64,000 nucleotides of DNA. Source: Streptomyces sp. 1-11 (lineage in GTDB: Bacteria; Actinomycetota; Actinomycetes; Streptomycetales; Streptomycetaceae). The notes beneath the pieces were generated by a model. The model made no database searches and was not told the origin of the DNA. It was given only the letters and a program-made list of their open reading frames with translations. The first letter of the stretch is position 1; every line of letters begins with the position of its first letter. The DNA is taken from positions 186,001 through 250,000 of the forward strand of contig NZ_BJTV01000007.1 of NCBI RefSeq assembly GCF_007176755.1, given 5' to 3'. Made by a program: the position numbers and the translations under genes. Shown piece by piece: positions 34,068 through 41,190 of this stretch.

Positions 34068-35273
34068 CTACCAGGCCACCGGCAGCTCCAGCGGGAACCG
34101 TCTGATGGTCTTCGTGTCCCACCGCACTTCCTCGGGTGCCACCGCGAGCCTCAGCCGGGGGAACCTCTCCACCATCCGGCCGATGGCCACTTCGAGCTCC
34201 GCCATGGCGAGGGGCATCGCGATGCACCGGTGCCCGCCCCAGCCGAACGTCATGTGCGGAGCGTTGGGGCGGTCGAGGTCCACGACGTCCGGGTCCGGAT
34301 AGCGCTCCGGGTCCCGGTTGGCCGTCAGGTACGAGACGTGGACGAAGTCGCCCGCCCGGATGCGCACACCGTCGAGCTCCACGTCCTCGAGAGCCACCCG
34401 GGGAATTCCGACGCCCTTGCGGAACGGGATGTAGCGGAGCAGCTCGTGCAGGACGTCGGTCAAGGTCTCGGGCCGGCTCCTGAGGTGCTGCAGCAGCGCG
34501 GGACGGGTCAGGAGCAGATAGGTGATGTCGCTGATCTGGCAGGTCGCGGTGTCCTGGCCGCTGAGCGCCAACGTCAGTGCCAGGAAGGCCAGTTCCCTGT
34601 CGTCGAGCTGCTCGTCGCCGTCCTGTGCGGCGGCCATCGCGCTGATGATGTCCGGACCCGGTGACTTACGGCGCTGTGCGACCAGTTCCGCGAAGTAGGC
34701 CGCCATGTCCGCCTTGGCCTTCATGGCGGCTTCCTTGTTCTCCGCGCCCACGACGAGGAGTTGGTGCACGGCGTCCTCGATCCAGGGCCACTCCTCCCGC
34801 TTGATGCCGAGAAGGTCCAGGACGGCGTGCCGGGGGAGTTTGTCGGACAGGTGCTCGACCACGTCCGCCGGCGGTCCCTGTTCCTCCATCTCGTCCAGCA
34901 GGCGGTCCACGAGCTGCACGATCCGGGGCCGCATGCCGTCGACCTGCTGCTGCGTGAAGGCCTGCGAGGCCAGGTGACGAACCCGGCTGCTGTGCGGCGG
35001 GTCCATCACGTTGATCGACTCCGGGGAGACGATGGGCTCCGGCGTCATCCTGGGGTAGTCGTGACCGGTGATGCCCGCCCTGCTGAACCGCTGGTCGGTG
35101 GTCACCTGCTTGACGGCGTCGAAGCCGGTGACCAGCCAGGCATCCGCGCTGCCGTAGGGAAGCCGGATGCGCACGGGCGATCCGTGCCGCATCAAGGACT
35201 CCAGCGAGGGATCGAAGTCCAGGGCTCTGCTGAAGTCGAACGGGCAGCTGAGTGTCTCGTTGTCCGCGGTCAT
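34068..35273 (-). CDS. Cytochrome P450
   Basis: Soluble bacterial P450 of 401 residues. The heme loop is FGWGGHRCIA with the Cys ligand, the K-helix segment is HELLRYIP (ExxR present as ELLR), and the I-helix is ALSGQDTATCQ, in which Ser replaces the first Gly/Ala of the usual AGxxTT. Its ATG overlaps the stop of the DUF1259 gene in ATGA, so the pair is translationally coupled. No ferredoxin gene is nearby. It is about 18 kb from the pen cluster and not part of it. Substrate unknown. Confidence 0.92.
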   Translation of the reverse strand: MTADNETLSCPFDFSRALDFDPSLESLMRHGSPVRIRLPYGSADAWLVTGFDAVKQVTTDQRFSRAGITGHDYPRMTPEPIVSPESINVMDPPHSSRVRHLASQAFTQQQVDGMRPRIVQLVDRLLDEMEEQGPPADVVEHLSDKLPRHAVLDLLGIKREEWPWIEDAVHQLLVVGAENKEAAMKAKADMAAYFAELVAQRRKSPGPDIISAMAAAQDGDEQLDDRELAFLALTLALSGQDTATCQISDITYLLLTRPALLQHLRSRPETLTDVLHELLRYIPFRKGVGIPRVALEDVELDGVRIRAGDFVHVSYLTANRDPERYPDPDVVDLDRPNAPHMTFGWGGHRCIAMPLAMAELEVAIGRMVERFPRLRLAVAPEEVRWDTKTIRRFPLELPVAW

Positions 35274-36283
35274 TGGCCGGCTCCTCCGGGCATGGGTACG
35301 ACGTTGGTGGTGTCCACGGCCTTGCGAACCGCTGCGGCGAGCCTGACCGCGTTGCCGACGGCCCAGTAGTGGACGAAGAACAGCCGTGGTTGGTCGTTGA
35401 GGTTGTGATGGTGCAGCTCGACGAGTTCGATGCCACCGCGTCGCAGGGCCGTGAGGGCGGGCTGCACCTCGTCGGCGACCATGACCAGGTCACCGCTGAG
35501 GGCGGCCCGTCCGCCACCGAGCGGCTGGAAGTTGACCGAGGTGGTGGCTCCCAGCCCCGGAGGCAGCACCATGTGGCCGTCGGTGACGGTCTCACGACGG
35601 ACGAAGGTGCTCTTGTAGATCACACCGTCGGCGACGCCCTTGACGCCCATCGCCGCGTCGATGGCGGCGGTGTCCAGGTCGACGGGCGGCGTGGGCGCGG
35701 CGGGTGCGGCGGGCGGGGTACCGGTGCGGTCGAGCGCGGCGCGCAGGCCCCGGGCGACGGCCACCGGATCGTGACCGTGCGCGTGCACGTGGACCCACCA
35801 GACGGGCGGCTGGTGGGCGAGCAGGTGCTTGTGGATGGCGGTCTGCATGACGCCGTGCCGCTGCAGGACATCGCAGAAGCGCTGCAGCTCGTCCTCGGTG
35901 ACGACGGTGTCGCCCATGAGGAGCGTGCTGAGGTCCGAGTACCGGACGAAGGACAGGTGCGTGCCGAGGGCGAGCGCGGGATCGACCAGGACGCCTCGCG
36001 AGCGCACCTTGAGGTCCCGCCGTGGAAAGGCCGTGTGGTACATGAACCGCCGCATGTCACCGGGCCGGCCGAGCGCCGCTCCCACGGCCGCCCAGTCCGT
36101 CAGCTTGGTCATCACCGGTTGGATCGGGGCGTGCTCGTCCTGCCGGGCGTGCAGGGCGCCGGCCCGGGCCGGCGCGGCGCCGAGCACGGGTGTGAGGGCG
36201 GGCGCGAGGGCGGCCGCGGCCAGCACCCGGCGCCGGGACGTGGTGTTGGGGGATGGTGAGTCCTGCTGTCGCTTGTCAGCCAT
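35270..36283 (-). CDS. Tat-exported DUF1259 (LppY/LpqO-type) protein
   Basis: 337 residues. The N terminus has a twin-arginine signal (SRRRVLAAAALAPALTPVLG, cut probably near ARAGA), so the protein should be exported folded. The rest is two copies of the DUF1259 fold seen in LppY/LpqO proteins: roughly residues 55-165 and 195-330, with matching segments HGVMQTAIHKHLL/PPVWWVHVHAHG and GGIELVELHHHN/PRLFFVHYWA. The paired His-rich strands suggest metal or ligand binding. ATG at 36283 follows GGAGG. It shares an operon with a cytoplasmic P450, an odd pairing. Function unknown. Confidence 0.87.
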   Translation of the reverse strand: MADKRQQDSPSPNTTSRRRVLAAAALAPALTPVLGAAPARAGALHARQDEHAPIQPVMTKLTDWAAVGAALGRPGDMRRFMYHTAFPRRDLKVRSRGVLVDPALALGTHLSFVRYSDLSTLLMGDTVVTEDELQRFCDVLQRHGVMQTAIHKHLLAHQPPVWWVHVHAHGHDPVAVARGLRAALDRTGTPPAAPAAPTPPVDLDTAAIDAAMGVKGVADGVIYKSTFVRRETVTDGHMVLPPGLGATTSVNFQPLGGGRAALSGDLVMVADEVQPALTALRRGGIELVELHHHNLNDQPRLFFVHYWAVGNAVRLAAAVRKAVDTTNVVPMPGGAGQ

Positions 36284-36604
36284 GACATATGCCTCCTGGC
36301 TTGATCGAAGCACCGGAGACCGCGTTGACCGGTGACCGACGCAACACATCCCGCAGGTGGGCTAACACGCGAGCGGGGGGCCCGGCCCGGATGCCGGCCG
36401 GGAACCGGGGGAGGGGCGACCGGCGGAGAGGCGCGGGACCTCGGAGCGTGCCGGCGCGTCGGTGGACGCCCGTGCGGGCGTGTCGACGGACGCCCGTGCG
36501 CCGGGCAGGGCGGCCTACGTGCCGGACATCCCGGGCTGTCGGGCCACTGCGCGTCGGAGATCCGGCCGGCCCCGGTGCCCGGCGAACCGGCCACCCCCGA
36601 CTTG

Positions 36605-36620
36605 CTGACAGACCTGTCGG
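36605..36620. promoter_or_regulatory. TetR-type operator, copy 1 (GACAG-AC-CTGTC core)
   Basis: CTGACAGACCTGTCGG with perfect 5-base arms in the core. It lies just upstream of a TAGGAT -10-like element at 36631. Probable site for the TetR repressor encoded last in the operon. Confidence 0.6.
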
Positions 36621-36637
36621 GAACCTTCGCTAGGATG

Positions 36638-36653
36638 CTGACACTGCTGTCGG
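36638..36653. promoter_or_regulatory. TetR-type operator, copy 2
   Basis: CTGACACTGCTGTCGG, 13 of 16 bases identical to copy 1 and exactly 33 bases (about three helical turns) downstream, on the other side of the -10-like element. The two copies would allow dimers to bind the same face. Confidence 0.58.
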
Positions 36654-36702
36654 CAAGTGATGCGCCGGCAGAGCTTTCCCCTGCCTGAGGAACGGATTCC
36701 TG

Positions 36703-37014
36703 ATGTACACGGTGATGAATCGGCTGCCGGTGCCCGCCGCGGGCGCGGCGGCGTTCGAGGAGCGGTTCGCGGCGAGCATGCGCGAGACCCTGCCGGGCGT
36801 GGTCGGCCTGGTCGGCGCGCGACTGCTGCGGCCCGAGCGCGAAGGCGGCGCCTACGTGGCGGTGATGGAGTTCACCACCCGCGACGCCTTCTCGGCGTGG
36901 ACGCGGTCACCGGCCTTCCGCGCCGCGCACGGCCCGTCCGCCCACGGCCCGTCCGCCCACGGGACGGCCGGCGAGACCGAGGCGTTCGAGACCGTCGCCG
37001 CCGTCGGCGCCTGA
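36703..37014 (+). CDS. Antibiotic biosynthesis monooxygenase (ABM) domain protein
   Basis: 103-residue single-domain ferredoxin-like protein of the ABM/heme-oxygenase-like family (MYTVMNRLPVPAAGAAAFEERF; later VAVMEFTTRDAFSAWTRSPAF). Such proteins act as small cofactor-free monooxygenases, heme-degrading enzymes or stress proteins. The C-terminal part has a short repeat (HGPSAHGPSAHG). It is the first gene after the twin TetR operators and precedes an ABC exporter, so it probably belongs to a drug- or heme-responsive operon. Activity not provable here. Confidence 0.82.
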   Translation: MYTVMNRLPVPAAGAAAFEERFAASMRETLPGVVGLVGARLLRPEREGGAYVAVMEFTTRDAFSAWTRSPAFRAAHGPSAHGPSAHGTAGETEAFETVAAVGA

Positions 37015-37031
37015 AGCGGACGGAGAACCAC

Positions 37032-38150
37032 ATGTTCCTCGCTCTGCGCGACCTGCGGTTCGCCCGCGGGCGCTTCGCCCTCATCGGCGCCGTCGTCGCC
37101 ATGATCGCGGTTCTCGGCGTCATCCTGTCCGGCCTGGCGAGCGGCCTGGCGGACGCCGGCGTCTCCTCGCTGCGCGCGCTGCCGGCGACCCACATGGCCT
37201 TCGACAAGAGCGCCTCGACGGAGATGTTCTCCCGGTCCACCGTGTCGCGGAAGACCTGGCGGGCGTGGGCCGGACAACCGGGCGTCCGCGCGGCCGAACC
37301 CCTGGGACAGCAGCTCGTGCACGCCGAACTCGGCGGCCCGGGCGGCAAGCAGCTCAACCTCGCCGTGTTCGGGGTGCGGCCCGAGGGGTTCCTCGCTCCC
37401 GCGCCCCGTTCGGGCCGGCCGCTGTCCGCGGATCCGAACGGCGTCCTCATCAGTGAGGAGATCGCCGAGGAAGGCGTCAAGGTCGGAGACCGGCTCGTCG
37501 CCGGCCAGGCCGGCACACCCCTCACCGTGACCGGCACCATCGGCCACGCGTCCTTCGGCCACGTCGGAGTCGTGTACGCCTCGCTGCCGCTGTGGCAGAA
37601 GCTCCACTACGGACTGCCCGGCCCCCTCCCCGCCGCGGCGAGCAGCCAGGCGACCGCCGTGGCCCTGCGGCTCGCCCCCGGCGCCGACGTCCAGGCCGCC
37701 GACCGGCGCCTGGACACCCGGACCGTCGACAAGGAGGGCACCTTCGCCGCCTCACCCGGCTACGCCGCCGAATCCAGCACGATGAGCCTGATCCGCGGCT
37801 TCCTCTACGCCATCTCCGCGCTCGTCGTCGGTTCGTTCTTCACCGTGTGGACCATCCAGCGCCGCCAGGAGATCGCCCTGCTCAAGGCCATCGGCGCCTC
37901 GACCGGCTACATCCTGCGCGACGCCCTGACCCAGGTCGCCACCGTCCTGCTGGCCGCCACCGCCGCGGGCACCGCCGTGGGCCTCGCCCTGGGCGGCGCC
38001 ATGAACGGCTCGGCCCCCTTCACGCTGAGAACCGGCCAGGTCGTCCTGGCCGCCGTCCTGCTGATCGTCCTCGGCCTGGCCGGCGCCGCCGTCGCGGTGC
38101 GCCGCATCACCAAGGTGCAGGCCCTCACCGCCCTGGGAGCCAACCGATGA
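37032..38150 (+). CDS. FtsX/MacB-type ABC transporter permease
   Basis: 372-residue permease with one N-terminal membrane span (FALIGAVVAMIAVLGVILSG), a large extracytoplasmic domain (about residues 45-265) and three C-terminal spans, the topology of FtsX/MacB permeases. The QRRQEIALLKAIGAS segment is the usual coupling motif with the ATPase. ATG at 37032 follows CGGAGAA. It overlaps the ATPase gene by ATGA. Likely exports or extracts a hydrophobic compound or works as a mechanotransmission pump. Confidence 0.9.
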   Translation: MFLALRDLRFARGRFALIGAVVAMIAVLGVILSGLASGLADAGVSSLRALPATHMAFDKSASTEMFSRSTVSRKTWRAWAGQPGVRAAEPLGQQLVHAELGGPGGKQLNLAVFGVRPEGFLAPAPRSGRPLSADPNGVLISEEIAEEGVKVGDRLVAGQAGTPLTVTGTIGHASFGHVGVVYASLPLWQKLHYGLPGPLPAAASSQATAVALRLAPGADVQAADRRLDTRTVDKEGTFAASPGYAAESSTMSLIRGFLYAISALVVGSFFTVWTIQRRQEIALLKAIGASTGYILRDALTQVATVLLAATAAGTAVGLALGGAMNGSAPFTLRTGQVVLAAVLLIVLGLAGAAVAVRRITKVQALTALGANR

Positions 38151-38869
38151 CACGCCCCACCCCCGCACCCGCGCACGCCCAGGCAGCCGGCGACGCCACG
38201 CCCCCCGCGCTGCGTCTGACCGGCGTCACCCTGCGCCTGGGCGACGACCAGCAACAGGTCACGGCTCTGGACCAGGTCGACCTCACCGCCGGCGCCGGCC
38301 AGTTCCTGGCGGTCACCGGCCCCTCGGGGTCGGGCAAGTCCAGCCTCCTCGCCGTCGCCGGCGGCCTGCAGACGCCCACCGGAGGGACGGTCCACGTCGC
38401 CGGCGTCGACCTGACCACGCTCAAGGAACACCAGCGCACCGCCCACCGACGCCGGCACATCGGCTACGTCTTCCAGCACGCCAACCTCATGGCCTCGCTC
38501 ACCGCCCGTGAGCAGCTGCTGCTGCCGGCCCACGTCGCCGGGCGCCTGGACAGCACCACCCGCAGGCGTGCCGACGAGCTCCTGGAGGCGGTCGGCATGA
38601 CCGGTCGCGCCGACCGTCGCCCCCACCAGCTCTCCGGCGGTGAGCGGCAGCGCGTCGGCCTGGCCCGAGCCCTCGTCCTCGCTCCCGACATCCTGCTCGT
38701 GGACGAGCCGACCTCCGCACTGGACCGGGCCCGCGCCCGCGACATCGTGGAACTGCTCGCCGAGCAGACCCGGGTCCACCACACCGCCACCGTCATGGTC
38801 ACGCACGACACGGAGATACTGGACGCTGCCGACCACGTCCTGACCCTGCGGGACGGCCGGCTGACCTGA
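38147..38869 (+). CDS. ABC transporter ATP-binding protein
   Basis: 240-residue ATPase of the MacB/LolD group. Walker A is GPSGSGKSS, the Q-loop YVFQHANLM, signature LSGGERQRVGLARAL, Walker B ILLVDEPTSALD and H-loop MVTHDTEI. The N terminus has a 25-residue Ala/Pro extension. Start overlaps the permease stop (ATGA). Partner of the FtsX-like permease. Confidence 0.93.
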   Translation: MTRPTPAPAHAQAAGDATPPALRLTGVTLRLGDDQQQVTALDQVDLTAGAGQFLAVTGPSGSGKSSLLAVAGGLQTPTGGTVHVAGVDLTTLKEHQRTAHRRRHIGYVFQHANLMASLTAREQLLLPAHVAGRLDSTTRRRADELLEAVGMTGRADRRPHQLSGGERQRVGLARALVLAPDILLVDEPTSALDRARARDIVELLAEQTRVHHTATVMVTHDTEILDAADHVLTLRDGRLT

Positions 38870-38897
38870 CCGAGACACCGAAAGGCACCGCCGGACC

Positions 38898-39470
38898 ATG
38901 CCCAAGATCAACGCCGCCACCGTCGCCGAGCACCGTGCACAGCAACGCGCCGCGCTGATCCGGGCCGCCGTCGACATCCTCGTCGAGCAGGGCGCCGCCG
39001 CCGTCACCCCGGCCGCGGTCGGCGCCCGCGCGGGCCTCGCCCGCTCCAGCTTCTACCAGTACTTCCCCTCCAGCGCCGCACTCGTGGCGGCCATCGTCGA
39101 GGAGTCCTTCACCACCGCGGACGCCGCCATGGCCGACGCCCTGCGCGACGCGGACGAACCCGCCGCGCGCGTCGCCGCCTTCGTCCGTACCGAGCTCCTC
39201 CTGGCCGCCCGGGGCATGCACCGCCCCGCGGAGGCGCTCATGCGGGCCGACCTGCCTCCCGAGTGCCGAGCCCGCGTGCACGAACTGCACCTCGCCCACT
39301 ACGCGCCCCTGCAGTCGGCGATCAGCGCCCTCGGCCCGGGCGAGCCGCAGCTCACCACCCAGCTGGTCGGCGGCCTCCTCCAGGCGGCCATGACCGCCGT
39401 TGAACGCGGCGCCGACCCCGACACCGTCTCCGACCGGGTCCTTCGACTGCTCCATCAGGGCCTGGGCTGA
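38898..39470 (+). CDS. TetR-family repressor of the ABC operon
   Basis: 190-residue TetR-type regulator. The N-terminal helix-turn-helix is VTPAAVGARAGLARSSFYQYF (about residues 36-56). The C-terminal ligand domain has no strong resemblance to a named regulator. It is last in the ABM-permease-ATPase-TetR unit, 28 bases after the ATPase. It very likely represses the operon from the twin operators at 36605-36653, lifted by the exporter's substrate. Confidence 0.9.
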   Translation: MPKINAATVAEHRAQQRAALIRAAVDILVEQGAAAVTPAAVGARAGLARSSFYQYFPSSAALVAAIVEESFTTADAAMADALRDADEPAARVAAFVRTELLLAARGMHRPAEALMRADLPPECRARVHELHLAHYAPLQSAISALGPGEPQLTTQLVGGLLQAAMTAVERGADPDTVSDRVLRLLHQGLG

Positions 39471-39556
39471 TCCGATGACCCGAACGCCGGACCTCCCTGC
39501 GTGTCGCCGCGGGTGAAGCCCGTCGGCACCCGCGGCGCGGGTTAGCGTCGGCCGGC

Positions 39557-41122
39557 ATGCGACGTGGGAGTGCGGGAGGCGGTACGGTGCCGGCGACCGG
39601 GTCCCGCGCGCAGCTGACGGTTCTGCCGGTAGTCCTCGCCCTCGCTCTCGCCTTCACCGTCACGGTCGTCGAGCCGCTGGTGCTCAGCCTGAACCTGCCG
39701 CAGGTGAGCCGGGCCCTTCATGTGCCGCCGCACGCCCTCGGGCTGCTGAGCGGAGCGGCGACCCTGGTGATGGCCGCCGCGGTCCTCGCCGCGGGCAGCC
39801 TCGGGGACATCGTCGGCCTCAAGCGGCTGCTGACGTCCGGACTCCTCGTCGTCACGTTCGTCGACCTGCTCTCCACGCTGTCTCCCGGCTTCTGGTTCCT
39901 GCTGGTGATGCGCCTGCTGGTCGGGCTGGGGATGACGGCGCTGCTGGGAGTGCCGCTGGCCCTGTTGAAAGTGGCGGTGCCGCCGGAGCGGCGGCCCATG
40001 GGAATCGGGCTCCTGATGGCCGTCACGACGGTTCTCTGCGGGGTGGTGCCCGCGTTCACGGGCTGGGTGGTGGCGGCGGTCGGCTGGCGGCTCCTGTTCC
40101 TGATCGGCCCGCTGCTGTGTCTGGTCTCGCTCTGGCTGACGGTCCGGTACGTCCCCGAGTCACCCGTGCAGCGGGGGCGTCGTCTCGACCTGGCCGGCGT
40201 GACCATGATGGGGACCGCCCTGCTGGCCCTCGTCGTCGGCCTGGCGGCGGCGCAGAACGGAGTCTCCCGGCCTGAGACCTGGGCGCCGCTGGTGATCAGT
40301 GCGGTCGTCGCCCTGCTCTTCGTCCGCCACGAACGCCGCACCGCCGAACCAGCCCTGGACCTGGCGCTGTTCCGCAGCACGCCGTTCGGCGTGGCCCTGG
40401 CCGCGACCCTCACGCTGAACTTCCTCGCGGCCGGACTCGGCCTCGTTCTCGGCCAGTTCGGGAGCCTCGTGCTGTCGCTGTCCCCCGAGGCCATCGGCCT
40501 GCTGTACCTTCCCGGCACGCTGCTGATCGCCGGTGCCGTCGTCCTGGCCGGGCGCCTGGTGGGGAGGTACTCGCCGCGGCCGGTCATGGTCACCGGCCTG
40601 CTGGTGATGGCGGGGAGCGGACTGTCGCTGGCGGGCACCGCCGGGCCCACGATGGCGCTGTGGCTGCTCGTGTCGGCCACATGGCTCTGCAACCTCGGGT
40701 CGCTGGTCACCTCCACCTCGGTGTCCGAGACGGTCCTCTCCCAAGCGCCGCCCGGCCATTCGGGCACCGTGGCCTCCGTCCAGATGGCCTTCGCGATGAC
40801 CGGCTCCGCGTTCGGGCCCACCGTCTACCTCCTGCTGTTCGACTTCTTCTTCCGGCGGCGGTGGCTCGCGGACGCGAAGGCGCGCGACCTGTCGGTCAGG
40901 AAGGCCGAACAGGCCGTGGACGCCGTGCGCAGCGGGATGGCGCAGAACCCCGGTGGCAACGCGTACGACCCGAACCTGCTCCGACAGGCCTCAGGACTGA
41001 GACTCGGGCTGGACTTCACCGATGGACTGCGGCTCACCATGCTGGCGGTCAGCGTCCTGCCGCTCGCCGTGGCGGCGGTCGCCTTCGTGCTGATGCCCCG
41101 GCACACGGAGTCCCGGGCGTAG
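39557..41122 (+). CDS. MFS transporter, DHA2-type
   Basis: 521-residue major facilitator protein with about 14 hydrophobic spans. Motif A-like GSLGDIVGLKRLL follows span 2. A 60-residue hydrophilic stretch near the C terminus (RRRWLADAKARDLSVRKAEQ onward) precedes the last span, typical of one actinobacterial subgroup. It begins 87 bases after the TetR gene and may be a separate unit or the end of the same operon. Substrate unknown. Confidence 0.88.
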   Translation: MRRGSAGGGTVPATGSRAQLTVLPVVLALALAFTVTVVEPLVLSLNLPQVSRALHVPPHALGLLSGAATLVMAAAVLAAGSLGDIVGLKRLLTSGLLVVTFVDLLSTLSPGFWFLLVMRLLVGLGMTALLGVPLALLKVAVPPERRPMGIGLLMAVTTVLCGVVPAFTGWVVAAVGWRLLFLIGPLLCLVSLWLTVRYVPESPVQRGRRLDLAGVTMMGTALLALVVGLAAAQNGVSRPETWAPLVISAVVALLFVRHERRTAEPALDLALFRSTPFGVALAATLTLNFLAAGLGLVLGQFGSLVLSLSPEAIGLLYLPGTLLIAGAVVLAGRLVGRYSPRPVMVTGLLVMAGSGLSLAGTAGPTMALWLLVSATWLCNLGSLVTSTSVSETVLSQAPPGHSGTVASVQMAFAMTGSAFGPTVYLLLFDFFFRRRWLADAKARDLSVRKAEQAVDAVRSGMAQNPGGNAYDPNLLRQASGLRLGLDFTDGLRLTMLAVSVLPLAVAAVAFVLMPRHTESRA

Positions 41123-41126
41123 CCCA

Positions 41127-41144
41127 GGCCACGGCGCCGTGGCC
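41127..41144. terminator. Palindromic terminator between MFS and GH65 genes
   Basis: GGCCACGGC/GCCGTGGCC, a perfect palindrome 5 bases past the MFS stop and facing the end of the GH65 gene; it folds as a 7-base-pair stem with a 4-base loop. Confidence 0.6.
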
Positions 41145-41190
41145 GCTCGCACGAGGGGAGCGCCGTCAAGGGGCGGCGACCGCCGCGGCG

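Larger units (their letters stand above)
36284..36702. other. Divergent promoter region without genes
   Basis: 419 bases between the DUF1259 gene (minus) and the monooxygenase-like gene (plus). The right end holds twin TetR-type operators. The middle has a 13-base direct repeat (GGACGCCCGTGCG at about 36473 and 36488) and small G/C palindromes, but no convincing gene. Confidence 0.6.

Noticed and set aside
34068..35273. P450 as an extra gene of the pentalenolactone pathway
   Set aside because: All pathway P450 steps are covered by penI and penM; this gene is 18 kb away and coupled to a DUF1259 gene.
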